Assembly: GCA_023657465.1 (NCBI GenBank)
Contig: JAGTJX010000003.1
Location: 918,344 to 982,343, forward strand
Origin: Lysobacteraceae bacterium
GTDB taxonomy: Bacteria > Bdellovibrionota > UBA1018 > JAGTJX01
DNA: 64,000 nucleotides
Direction: 5' to 3'
Within the stretch, counting starts at the first letter, position 1, and the number at the start of each line of letters is the position of its first letter. A model generated the notes under the pieces. It had not been told where the DNA came from and made no database searches. It saw only the letters and a list, made by a program, of their open reading frames with translations. Positions 8,094 to 16,097 of this stretch are shown piece after piece. The translations under genes were made by a program, and so were the position numbers.

Positions 8094-8101
8094 AGGGCTT
8101 C
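8060..8101 (-). terminator. Intrinsic terminator overlapping the start of the Lnb_N-domain gene
   Basis: On the minus strand a 7-bp stem GAAGCCC / GGGCTTC (8101-8095 with 8078-8072) with a 16-nt loop is followed by a T-rich run (8071-8060). It lies 36 nt after the stop of the small membrane protein gene at 8137. The GTG start of the next gene (8093) falls in the loop, and the downstream arm and T-run encode its signal peptide, so the element could both end one transcript and control the next gene. Confidence 0.6.
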
Positions 8102-8136
8102 TATATCGAACTTAAAATTTTAGGTCAATTTAAAAA

Positions 8137-8517
8137 CTATTGCTCGAGAGCAAGTTCAGACTGATTGAGGATAGCGCGAGCGAGATCCATATCAGTGATT
8201 TCTTCGTCGATTTTCTGCATATCTCCATTTGCTCTCATTTCATCCATCATCGAGCTCAAGAGAGCTGATGGGTTCTCGCCATCGTTCATGATGAAAGCTG
8301 CTGCATCGTCAGCAACTACGTTAAGAACAGCTTCTTTACCACCTGAAGAGGCCTGAACAGAAGCGACTCCACCTGCTAAAAAGTAGGTAAGAACAAGTCC
8401 TGCTGTTGTACCCAAAATTGTAATGGCTACATCAGAAATTGCGTGTGCTTTTGGAGGAGCTACAAATAGAGTTGCTGCCACCATAATACTAGCCAAATAT
8501 TTACTTAATGATTTCAT
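8137..8517 (-). CDS. Small exported membrane protein, paralogue of the gene at 5849-6220
   Basis: 126 residues from the ATG at 8517, chosen because GGGAGGATAGGA lies directly upstream (8519-8530); the frame itself is open to 8577. A signal peptide (about 1-26, ending KAHA) and a membrane helix (about 33-51) precede a helical C-terminal domain. It matches its paralogue in the segment KEAVLNVVADDAAAFIMNDG and in the later LLSSMMDEMR part. The two copies bracket the Lnb_N-domain gene, which suggests a functional set or a local duplication. The family is unrecognised. Confidence 0.78.
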   Translation of the reverse strand: MKSLSKYLASIMVAATLFVAPPKAHAISDVAITILGTTAGLVLTYFLAGGVASVQASSGGKEAVLNVVADDAAAFIMNDGENPSALLSSMMDEMRANGDMQKIDEEITDMDLARAILNQSELALEQ

Positions 8518-8611
8518 TCCTATCCTCCCGAGATATGCCTGGGACGGTTGATACCGGAGGTCGAGACAAAGTGTCAATCTGTATTTATTACACTCTTAAA
8601 AAAATAGGAAT

Positions 8612-10210
8612 TCACTCAAGATAAGTAACACCAATGAGATTTCGCATCAGATTCCATTTGGGGACCCAATAGTTGCCCGACTCAACCTCTATGTCATTAT
8701 CAGCAGCATCAGGGCCCCAAGTACCCCTCACTAGATATTCACATCTGTTTTTTTTCTGATTAAACCTACGTCCCACAACCGTATTCACGTGCAGGCTTGG
8801 ATTCGAAGCTTGCAATGTTTTTGAATCAAACTCGATGGATAAAATATTTTTTTTAGCCAACTGCTCATCAATGATTTTGAATGCATTTTTCTTACCCGAC
8901 TCAGTGATGGCCAGATCGTAATACGCTTCGAGATTTGAAATATCGATTCTTTTTCCACATGCCTGATCTGCTAAATTCTTAATCACCCTTAAATTAGAGG
9001 AAGACTTCAACACTCCATAAGGGTTTTTTAGGTTAGGAAACAGTGCTTGAAATGGTGGAGAATATTTATTTTTACAAACAGGATCATCATCCACTAAGTC
9101 ATATTTTTTGATGGTATGGATATCACGAAGAGCGTTTTTGAGATTGCTGTAATCTAATCCTTCACTTTTGAAGTTAATTTCAAGACAGGCTCCTCCTGCA
9201 GACTTCAAACGAGTGAACGCTTCTTTCTCGAAGCCTGCCTTCATGACAGAATCATTCCAACCCGAAACATCCTTTAACGCTTGAATCAAAGGGAAATCAT
9301 AAAAATTAATAGCAACATCAGCTGCTGAGATTCTCTGATTCAGCTTGTAAGTGAGTACATCTGCTAAAGCAAAATGAGCACACCAACTTGATTCACCTTG
9401 ATTTCTGACTGCACCTAAAATTGGTTTTCTAATATCCAGTGGCGGTTGACAGGATTTTTTTTCGGACTCAACTCCAATTAATCCAGATTTTTTCCAAGCT
9501 TCTATTATTTTAGCAATCTCTCCTTCAGTCTTTCCATAAAGCAGTGATCTATCTCTATATTTTTTTAAATCATCGTCCTGTGAAACGTCTACAAATTGCG
9601 ATTTGAAATTAAAATAATTTTCTAATTCTAACAACTCAACCCTACGAACATCCTTCAACCACGGGGCAGTCGTATTTTCAGTTTCTTCATTAGCAATCCC
9701 TAAAAGTTTTGAGAGCTCTACAAACTTTGTAATATACTCTTTAGGAATTTTCTTATTGAATCTTATCGCTATTAGAATTTGACCTTTATAGTATCGAAGT
9801 GGAATTTCATAAACTTGATCTTTCCAAGTTTGAAATATGCTTTCATTCCAACCCAATTCTTTTACATTAAATGAGCAGTCTCGGACTAATTTACTTAAAG
9901 CTTCAATTTCATAAATGGCGCTGTCATAATTAGTCTTATTCGCTTCATTTATTTTGGTTTTGACCTTGGTCGACTCCAAGAGAACTCGACCTTTGATGTC
10001 CTTGCACATGATAGCCAAGTGATTTCTTTTCATCGTGAGACCTTCTGAAGCTCTTTGTGCAGGCGTGAGTGCAGCTCTTCTTTTTGCTTCGGCAATCTCA
10101 ATTGAGTGGTTGATTCTTTCAAACCCTTCATCTCCAAAGTGGTAGGATTGAGCCTGGAGAGCTGTTGGTAGGAGTATCCAAATGAGTGATAAAACGTACA
10201 TACAGTTCAC
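8612..10210 (-). CDS. Secreted papain-like (C1-fold) protein
   Basis: 532 residues from a GTG; an ATG three codons in (10201) is equally possible. A signal peptide (about 1-21, ending LQAQ) is followed by a long helical pro-region or partner domain (about 22-250) and a C-terminal papain-like domain. That domain has the oxyanion Gln and catalytic Cys in VRNQGESSWCAHF (Cys277) and the late His in LHVNTVVG (His474). The third triad position, normally Asn in an NSWG motif, reads Gly496 in RGTWG. It may be a peptidase with altered chemistry or a non-enzymatic derivative. The substrate is unknown. It is the most upstream of the secreted-protein genes on this strand. Confidence 0.72.
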   Translation of the reverse strand: MNCMYVLSLIWILLPTALQAQSYHFGDEGFERINHSIEIAEAKRRAALTPAQRASEGLTMKRNHLAIMCKDIKGRVLLESTKVKTKINEANKTNYDSAIYEIEALSKLVRDCSFNVKELGWNESIFQTWKDQVYEIPLRYYKGQILIAIRFNKKIPKEYITKFVELSKLLGIANEETENTTAPWLKDVRRVELLELENYFNFKSQFVDVSQDDDLKKYRDRSLLYGKTEGEIAKIIEAWKKSGLIGVESEKKSCQPPLDIRKPILGAVRNQGESSWCAHFALADVLTYKLNQRISAADVAINFYDFPLIQALKDVSGWNDSVMKAGFEKEAFTRLKSAGGACLEINFKSEGLDYSNLKNALRDIHTIKKYDLVDDDPVCKNKYSPPFQALFPNLKNPYGVLKSSSNLRVIKNLADQACGKRIDISNLEAYYDLAITESGKKNAFKIIDEQLAKKNILSIEFDSKTLQASNPSLHVNTVVGRRFNQKKNRCEYLVRGTWGPDAADNDIEVESGNYWVPKWNLMRNLIGVTYLE

Positions 10211-10280
10211 GATTTACTTTTCGGCTAATTCGGAGTCAGTATCGAGCGGAGTTTTTTTGACGCAAAGCGCGGGACATCCT

Positions 10281-11678
10281 TTAGGCGAGCTTATATTTAC
10301 GGATGAGCTTGCTGAAGTTTGAGCGATCCATTTTAGCAAGTTTGGCTGCCTGAGTTGCATTGCCCTGAGATGCCTTCATCACTGAATCCAGATAGCTCAT
10401 TTCAAACTGCGTGAGCACCTGATCTCTGAGCTCGGTGAATGTGCCTTGGTTGAAGGAGACAGTGGCGACGTCTGTCTTAGGTACGCGAGTCTTAGGAATT
10501 CCTAGCCAGGAGGACTCCACAACTCCCGAGCCCTCACTCAGAAGCGCCGCACGCTCTGCCATATTGATCAACTCACGGATATTGCCTGGCCAAGCATAAG
10601 AGTGCAGGTCCATCTTAGAAGTAGCATCGAATCCAGAGAATGTTTTCCCGCGTTTCTCAAAGCTTCGCTTAAACACAAACTCGATGATCTCGACTAACTC
10701 ATCGTCGCGCTCTCGGAGTGCGGGGATTTTCATCACGACTGCTGCCAGACGGTGATAGAGATCTTCTCGGAACTTCTTCGACTTCACTTGCGATTCTAGA
10801 TCTACATGAGTCGCTGCAATCACTCGGACATTGATTTTGATTTCAGAGGATCCCCCCACGCGACGTAGGAGTTTTTCCTGAAGCACTCGGAGGAGCTTCG
10901 CTTGTAAGGCTCCAGCCATCTCGCCGATTTCATCTAAGAAAAGAGTACCGCCATCTGCAAGTTCGAAGAGTCCTATCTTCTGAGTCTGCGCTCCAGTGAA
11001 CGCGCCCTTCTCATGACCGAAGAGCTCACTCTCCAGTAACTCATGCGAAAAGTTCGCACAGCTTATAGCGATCCAAGGTTTGTTCGCACGGCCTGAATCC
11101 GCATGGATTTCGCGTGCGAGAACTTCCTTCCCTGTTCCAGTCTCTCCCAAGATCAACACCGTAGGCTCATCGACGCCTGGGCGACCCGATTCGCGTTTGA
11201 GTACTTCACACCAACGCTTGATCTCTTTCATCGATTTGCTTTTGGATTCGTAGATGTCGCTGCTTGGCTTCTTAGCTTCAAGCCTTGCAACGCGCGCTTC
11301 TAATCTATTCATCAAATCGTATTCATTCACACACCGCTTGACTGCGAGTACGAGTTCGTCGAGATCGAATGGCTTCTCAAGGTAATCTGAAGCTCCTAAA
11401 CGAAGCGCTTGAATCGCCATCTGCTTCTCACCATGCCCTGTAATCATGATCACACGGCACTTAGAATCGGATTTCTTGATTTGGTCCAAGATATAGAATC
11501 CATCTCGTCCTGGCATCCGAATATCGCAGATCACCACAGAAGCTCGCTCACCCTTCTTCCAACTCGCATCCCACTCTTCAGTATTGTAACTAGAGAACGT
11601 TTCAAACTTCTCTTTCTCGAGTTTGATTTTTAATACTTTTTGGATTTGCTCTTCGTCATCGATGATCCAGATCTTCAT
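10281..11678 (-). CDS. Sigma-54-dependent response regulator (NtrC family)
   Basis: Transcription activator of 465 residues. Receiver domain at 1-120 with the acidic pocket Asp7/Asp8 and phospho-acceptor Asp52 (ICDIRMPG). The central AAA+ domain has Walker A GETGTGKE and the sigma-54 contact loop GAFTGA, both intact, so it should open sigma-54 promoters. A Fis-type helix-turn-helix closes the protein (about 425-465, QAAKLAKMDRSNFSKLIRKY). Its start overlaps the histidine kinase stop by 4 bp, marking a cognate pair. A sigma-54-like promoter with an upstream palindrome lies at the head of the same operon, in front of a diguanylate cyclase, and is a likely target (inference). Confidence 0.93.
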   Translation of the reverse strand: MKIWIIDDEEQIQKVLKIKLEKEKFETFSSYNTEEWDASWKKGERASVVICDIRMPGRDGFYILDQIKKSDSKCRVIMITGHGEKQMAIQALRLGASDYLEKPFDLDELVLAVKRCVNEYDLMNRLEARVARLEAKKPSSDIYESKSKSMKEIKRWCEVLKRESGRPGVDEPTVLILGETGTGKEVLAREIHADSGRANKPWIAISCANFSHELLESELFGHEKGAFTGAQTQKIGLFELADGGTLFLDEIGEMAGALQAKLLRVLQEKLLRRVGGSSEIKINVRVIAATHVDLESQVKSKKFREDLYHRLAAVVMKIPALRERDDELVEIIEFVFKRSFEKRGKTFSGFDATSKMDLHSYAWPGNIRELINMAERAALLSEGSGVVESSWLGIPKTRVPKTDVATVSFNQGTFTELRDQVLTQFEMSYLDSVMKASQGNATQAAKLAKMDRSNFSKLIRKYKLA

Positions 11679-12843
11679 GGCCTGACGCTACCCTTCTTAG
11701 TTCTGAAATCAACAGGGAGCTTGATCACGAATGTAGAACCCGAAGTCTTCTCAGACTTCACCTCGATGAGTCCTCGGTGCTTCTGCATAATGCTGTATGT
11801 GACACTTAAGCCTAGTCCCATCCCCTTGCCAGTAGGCTTCGTGGTGAAAAACGGATTAAAGATCTGGTCACGGGTCTGCGAATCCATCCCCTTTCCGTTA
11901 TCACTGATGATGAGTTTCACTTCACCTTCACGGATCTGAGTGGCACTCACACGGATCACTCCGTCTGATCTTCCGGTTTCAATGATTGCATCTTTGGCAT
12001 TATTGAAGAGATTCACAAAAACTTGTTCAAACTGATTCTTATTGGCAAAGCATTTAGGGAGCTCAGTAGGGAGTGAAATCTCGACTCGCACTCCAGCAGC
12101 GGTGAGATGTCCGTCTAACATTTTCTTCGCCGCACTAATCGGGTCAGAGAGAGTGATCCAATCGAATCCTTCAATTGATGCTTGAGTGAAAGATCTTAAA
12201 TCTCTGATGATTGCGGCCATGCGTTCTGAGTTCTTGATGATTTCACCTAGATACTCTTGAGTTGTTTTTGCATCAGTAACGTTGTCTTGAAGTAGCTGTG
12301 AATAGCCTTTGATTCCTTGAAGAGGCTGATTGAGTTCATGAGCAATTCCTGCTGAGAGCTCGCCTAGAGCGGAGAGCTTGCCCGCTTGAACGAGTGCTTC
12401 ATGAACGGACTTCAATTCATGATGCTTCTTGATGAGATCGAGTTCGAGCTTCCTCTTCTCAGTTGTATCACGGAGAATGTAAACCCAGTTTTTCTTTCCT
12501 GAGAGTCCGATTTTCTTCTGAGTGAGTTCAATGATTCTGGGCTGGCCAGACTTCTTGTAGATGACTAAGTCTTCGATCGTCCCTTGGAGGCCGATGAGTT
12601 TTTCGTCGAAACGTTTGCATCGTTCGAAGGGTAATGGTTCGGTGCTTTTTTTTTAGGGGAGAGTACGGACAGCTTTTTTCCTTTGAGATCTGAGACAGGG
12701 AATCCAGTCAGTGTCTTGAACGCAGGATTAGTGCGCTCAATATCAAACTCGTCATCTGCAATCGCGATTGCATCAGAGTTCTCTTCGAAGATCTTCTCGA
12801 AGAGGATTTGTGATTCAGTTTTTAAACGCTGTTTCTCACGCAT
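11675..12843 (-). pseudogene. PAS-domain sensor histidine kinase, frameshifted at a 9-A run
   Basis: Partner kinase of the downstream NtrC-type regulator. The N-terminal frame (12843 to 12565) encodes a PAS domain (FEKIFEENSDAIAIADDEF onward). The rest continues in another frame from about 12645 and gives the PAS end, a coiled linker, a HisKA box (GIAHELNQPLQ, phospho-His) and a HATPase_c domain with N, G1 and G2 boxes (DNGKGMD, GLGLSV) down to 11675. The frames meet at nine consecutive A on the minus strand (12646-12654); one A more or two fewer restores a single protein of about 390 residues. A sequencing indel, transcript slippage or a real mutation are all possible. The start overlaps the HDOD gene by 8 bp. 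Confidence 0.85.
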
Positions 12844-13696
12844 TTAAGAAAGCTCCTGCTTTGTCTAAACTCACTCTGATTTCATCACTGATATCAGGCA
12901 ACTGTTCCGTGTTGATTCCTATTTTATTGTACATGAAGGGCTCTAAAGTGCCTCCAGAATAATCTGCAGAATTTCCAATTTTCTGAGTTACGCAATATTG
13001 ATTGGATATCCAAACAACTTGACACATCATGCGATGAGATTCGGGTAATTGTGCTAATGATTTATATTCATCGTGATGATGTTTGATCGCAAGTCCGATC
13101 ACATTAGGAAATTTCCAGAGCTTCACCGCTGCCTCACCGAGTTCAACGTGAGTAGGTAGATCCATAGCTTTTTCGACTTCAATAAAACTCAATGACTGTT
13201 CTTTCGCCTGCGCTACAGTCTGAGAGAAGAGCCCTGGTTCAAGAGTATAGAGCACAAGCTTCCCTACATCATGTAGAAGACCACAGGTGAACGCGACTTC
13301 GGGTTTTAGCTTGCCCGAGTGCTTCGCAAGAACTTCTGCAGTAACGGCAACTCCTAGAGCGTGTTTCCAGAAGTCACTGAAACTAAACTTCACTTCGCCC
13401 TTCTCCTTAAACAACCCCACCACTGAAACGCTCAAGACTAATTGAGAAAGAGTATTGAATCCTAGATAGGTAAGCGCCTTATGAATATCCGTCACTCCAC
13501 CTGGGATGGAGTAATAAGAACTATTGGCTAGCTTCAAGATTTTAGCTGTAAGCGATTGATCCTTCTTAAGGAGATCCGCGATTTCCTCACTGGAAGCATG
13601 AGGATCATTGATCATTTCACTGACTTGAGTCGCTACAATAGGAAGTGTGGGTAGATCCGTAAAACGCGCCAACATTTCCTTCAATGAAGTACTCAT
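12836..13696 (-). CDS. HDOD domain signalling protein
   Basis: 286 residues, nearly all one HDOD domain (about 10-210), a degenerate HD-phosphohydrolase fold common in bacterial signalling and in c-di-GMP and motility circuits. Visible hallmarks: FTDLPTLPIVATQV at the start, LLKKDQSLTAKILKLANSSYY, then the HD-like CGLLHDVGKLVLY and the later KHHHDEYK. It overlaps the upstream membrane-protein gene by 4 bp (ATGA) and the downstream kinase by 8 bp, so the four genes from 14427 to 10281 form one operon. A role as an adaptor between kinase and output is inference. Confidence 0.9.
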   Translation of the reverse strand: MSTSLKEMLARFTDLPTLPIVATQVSEMINDPHASSEEIADLLKKDQSLTAKILKLANSSYYSIPGGVTDIHKALTYLGFNTLSQLVLSVSVVGLFKEKGEVKFSFSDFWKHALGVAVTAEVLAKHSGKLKPEVAFTCGLLHDVGKLVLYTLEPGLFSQTVAQAKEQSLSFIEVEKAMDLPTHVELGEAAVKLWKFPNVIGLAIKHHHDEYKSLAQLPESHRMMCQVVWISNQYCVTQKIGNSADYSGGTLEPFMYNKIGINTEQLPDISDEIRVSLDKAGAFLNA

Positions 13697-14427
13697 ACTT
13701 TACCCAGTAAGATTTCTAGTTTTTCTTTCAGTAACGTAGGCGATTCACCGTCTTGAATCCCTTGAATTCCAAGTTTAGCAATCTGTGCTCGGGTCACAGC
13801 AGATCTCACAACTACTGCGACTCTGAATCCCCAGGGAACAAAGATCACTTGTGAAATGATCAATCCATAAAAAGCGCTCAAGAGGCCTAAACCAAAAAAA
13901 TGTGGATCACGACCAAAAGCAAGCGAACCTTCGATCAGCGTAAGAGAAACACCCATCCATTGGGCTACACCTGAAGCTCTAATCCAAACTCTTCCTGCAG
14001 ACTCTTCACGTTTCTGAACTTCGGCAGATTCGAGCTCGATCATTTCTTTTACTTTTGCGGAGGCAGAACCTTTTGCAACGAGCTCCATTCCTTTTTTGAA
14101 AAGAGGATCATTTACAGTTTCGAGATAGTTCTCAGCAGCAATCAAACCTTCCTTACGAAGGCTCTCTGCTATTTTTGTTATCCCACTTACCATCTCAGTG
14201 AGCTCGGATTTCTGATTTTTATAAATTTTAGAAATGGAGGCAAAAGCGGTTTTCATTTCACTCGCCGAGAAGCTAGTGCCCACGATCCCAAGCGTAGCGA
14301 CAAACACCCCTATCAAAGCGCCCAGGTGGGTATAGAGCGTGTCGCCTGTGAGGAAGGCTCCAATGCCTAGGCCTAAACCTAGGAGCGCTAGCCCGCTGTA
14401 ACCCCAAACCCCAGAATCTGTCTTCAC
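13693..14427 (-). CDS. Membrane protein of unknown family heading the two-component operon
   Basis: 244 residues with four predicted membrane segments in two pairs: about 8-28 and 32-52 near the N-terminus, then about 150-170 and 175-200. Between the pairs is a cytoplasmic-looking helical stretch (about 55-145) rich in Lys, Glu and Ser. The layout (two hairpins with a charged helical middle) is reminiscent of MotA-type proteins, but I do not see enough to name a family. It is the first gene of the HDOD-kinase-regulator operon, with its start 16 bp from the palindrome at 14444-14471. Confidence 0.7.
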   Translation of the reverse strand: MKTDSGVWGYSGLALLGLGLGIGAFLTGDTLYTHLGALIGVFVATLGIVGTSFSASEMKTAFASISKIYKNQKSELTEMVSGITKIAESLRKEGLIAAENYLETVNDPLFKKGMELVAKGSASAKVKEMIELESAEVQKREESAGRVWIRASGVAQWMGVSLTLIEGSLAFGRDPHFFGLGLLSAFYGLIISQVIFVPWGFRVAVVVRSAVTRAQIAKLGIQGIQDGESPTLLKEKLEILLGKV

Positions 14428-14443
14428 TCTCTAACGGTAAGCT

Positions 14444-14471
14444 CTACCCGGGGTAATTTCAACCCCGGTAG
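14444..14471. promoter_or_regulatory. 28-bp palindrome, candidate binding site of the NtrC-type regulator
   Basis: Arms CTACC(C)GGGGT and ACCCCGGTAG separated by 7 nt, with one bulged C on the left. It lies about 60 bp upstream of the sigma-54-like element, a usual place for an enhancer-binding-protein site, and 16 bp from the start of the divergent operon that encodes such a regulator. Binding is inferred. As RNA it would also form a strong hairpin, but there is no T-run. Confidence 0.5.
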
Positions 14472-14503
14472 ACATAAGTTATTGATTTTATTAGTCAATT
14501 TTT

Positions 14504-14519
14504 TGGCATTCCGACTGCA
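14504..14519 (+). promoter_or_regulatory. Sigma-54-type (-24/-12) promoter for the diguanylate cyclase gene
   Basis: TGGCATTCCGACTGCA places GG (14505-14506) and GC (14517-14518) exactly 12 bp apart as sigma-54 requires, and keeps TGGCA and TGCA of the consensus TGGCACG-N4-TTGCW. Transcription would start near 14530, just at the leader hairpin, leaving a leader of about 75 nt before the ATG at 14605. Confidence 0.6.
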
Positions 14520-14530
14520 TTAGTAAGGTA

Positions 14531-14578
14531 TTAACCGGGCCTGGTTGCATAGGGTAGCCAGGAACGACCCGGGTTTAA
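14531..14578 (+). promoter_or_regulatory. Structured 5' leader (two-tier hairpin) of the diguanylate cyclase mRNA
   Basis: Outer arms TTAACCGGG (14531-14539) and CCCGGGTTTAA (14568-14578); inner arms CCTGG (14540-14544) and CCAGG (14558-14562) around a 13-nt loop. It begins right at the predicted transcript start and ends about 12 nt before the ribosome binding site TGGAGGGT (14591-14598). The role may be mRNA stability or translation control. It lacks the conserved bases of the known c-di-GMP riboswitches. Confidence 0.45.
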
Positions 14579-14604
14579 CAAACAAATCGTTGGAGGGTCT
14601 TTTT

Positions 14605-15186
14605 ATGCAAAACCTCAAAGCCATTCAAACCAGAATTCATGACTTATTAACTGAACTCAAATCCCTGGAAACAGAAGTCGTGAATTTTGTTGAGTCTGCA
14701 TCGAAAGACCCTCTCACGAAGCTCTTAAGACGTGAAACGTTTTTGGAGCAATATGAATCCCTCTCAAACACGCACTCGACTCTCTGTCTGCTTGTTCTCG
14801 ATGTCGATCACTTCAAAAAAGTGAACGATCGTTTAGGACATGCAGGCGGAGACAGAGTTCTCCAGGCTGTGGCCGATGTGATCGGAAATACCCCTGGCTC
14901 TATTAGCGGACGTTTCGGAGGTGAAGAATTCCTGGTGGCTATCCCAGGTGAATTGGGTTTCGCAACTGCTCGAGCAGAAACTCTCCGTAAAGAGATCGCG
15001 CTTCTCTCTGGCGATCTCACCTGCACCATCTCGATCGGTGTTGCACAAATGAAACCCATGGAGAACTTCACCACTCTTTTTGAACGCGCAGACCAAGCAC
15101 TCTATGCCGCCAAAAATGAAGGTCGCAATCGAGTGAGCGTTGCAACTGACAGTGTCAGTTGCGGTGCGAAGCTCCAAGTTGGCTAA
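14605..15186 (+). CDS. Diguanylate cyclase (GGDEF domain)
   Basis: Makes c-di-GMP from two GTP. 193 residues from the ATG at 14605, chosen for the ribosome binding site TGGAGGGT 6 nt upstream; the frame is open from a TTG at 14545 inside the leader hairpin. A short helical N-terminus (about 1-35) leads into a full GGDEF domain with the metal site DVDHFKKVND and the active site GGEEF. The inhibitory I-site (RxxD five residues before GGEEF) is absent: those positions read TPGS, so product inhibition is not expected. There is no sensory domain, so control is probably transcriptional through the sigma-54-like promoter. The ZIP transporter gene starts 3 nt downstream. Confidence 0.93.
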   Translation: MQNLKAIQTRIHDLLTELKSLETEVVNFVESASKDPLTKLLRRETFLEQYESLSNTHSTLCLLVLDVDHFKKVNDRLGHAGGDRVLQAVADVIGNTPGSISGRFGGEEFLVAIPGELGFATARAETLRKEIALLSGDLTCTISIGVAQMKPMENFTTLFERADQALYAAKNEGRNRVSVATDSVSCGAKLQVG

Positions 15187-15189
15187 GTA

Positions 15190-16017
15190 ATGCCTAAGCT
15201 TGACGCTTTTTCAAAAGAGTTCTACAACGGGGCCATGTCATTAGGCGTGGCCCTGTCCATTTTACTCGTCTCTTCTGTTTTTATGGCTTCAGGCTATGTA
15301 CTGACTGGACCTCTCCATAAGCAATTCAAACTAGGATATCTTAAAAACATTCTCTCTCTGGCTGCTGGATTCCTCCTAGCACTCGTATTCTTGGAACTCA
15401 TTCCTGAGACAATTGAATATTTTCCAGGTGATGCCAAGATTCCACTCGCTCTCATTCTCACCGGCGTTTTGGGATGCATGATCCTCGATCAGTTTCTCAC
15501 TCCGAAGCTAGGGTTTTTAGAAGGTCTCATTCCTATCGATCATCACGATCATGACCACGATCATGAACACCACCATCACTTACTTGCTCACGGGCAAGCG
15601 TGCTCGACTCTGGGCTGCCTTGTGATCTGCGCGTTCTTCGATGGGATCGCACTCTCGTCATCTCTCCTCTCTGGAATGCAGCTGGGTGGACTCGTCTTCA
15701 TCGGGCAGCTCTTCCACTTACTTCCGGAAGGTCTGCTTGCAGCTTCTGTTGTTCTTGCTACTGGCGGAAAACTCAAAGTTGCGCGCAGAGCTTCTGTTGC
15801 TACAGCCATCGCGTGCTTAGTCGGTGGACTCATTCCTTTATTCGGATTTGGTCTTACGAACTTCTATTGGCTTCCGCTTTCTTGCGGAATTCTACTCTAC
15901 GTGAGCTTGGGACAACTCATCCCAGCAGCGACTTCTCATGGCACTGGTATCCGCTGGATTGTTACGGGATCAGTTATTTTCGTAGGTCTCGACTATGTCA
16001 TCGAAACGATGCTCTGA
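15190..16017 (+). CDS. ZIP-family divalent metal transporter
   Basis: Inner-membrane zinc/iron-type permease, 275 residues with about eight membrane helices. The long cytoplasmic loop between helices 3 and 4 carries a His/Asp cluster (about residues 117-131, alternating His and Asp then His-His-His-His), typical of ZIP metal-binding loops. The metal path motifs HLLPEGLLAAS and CLVICAFFDGIALSS are in helices 4-5. Start at 15190; a Met at 15235 is an alternative because no strong ribosome binding site is seen. It starts 3 nt after the diguanylate cyclase stop, so both are probably one transcript. Confidence 0.88.
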   Translation: MPKLDAFSKEFYNGAMSLGVALSILLVSSVFMASGYVLTGPLHKQFKLGYLKNILSLAAGFLLALVFLELIPETIEYFPGDAKIPLALILTGVLGCMILDQFLTPKLGFLEGLIPIDHHDHDHDHEHHHHLLAHGQACSTLGCLVICAFFDGIALSSSLLSGMQLGGLVFIGQLFHLLPEGLLAASVVLATGGKLKVARRASVATAIACLVGGLIPLFGFGLTNFYWLPLSCGILLYVSLGQLIPAATSHGTGIRWIVTGSVIFVGLDYVIETML

Positions 16018-16097
16018 GCTTCGCACCACATATTCGTCTCAACATGACACAATAAGACATGAACTCATTTAGTTTTTTTGCCGAAAAGCACTGTGAG

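Noticed and set aside
14531..14578. GEMM-type c-di-GMP riboswitch in front of the diguanylate cyclase
   Set aside because: The position is suggestive, but the conserved GCAAA-type core and tetraloop receptor of GEMM-I and the conserved elements of c-di-GMP-II are not visible. Kept only as a structured leader.
15540..15585. Short tandem repeat of CAT/GAT triplets, possible repeat array
   Set aside because: It encodes the His/Asp metal-binding loop of the ZIP transporter in frame; low complexity is explained by the protein.
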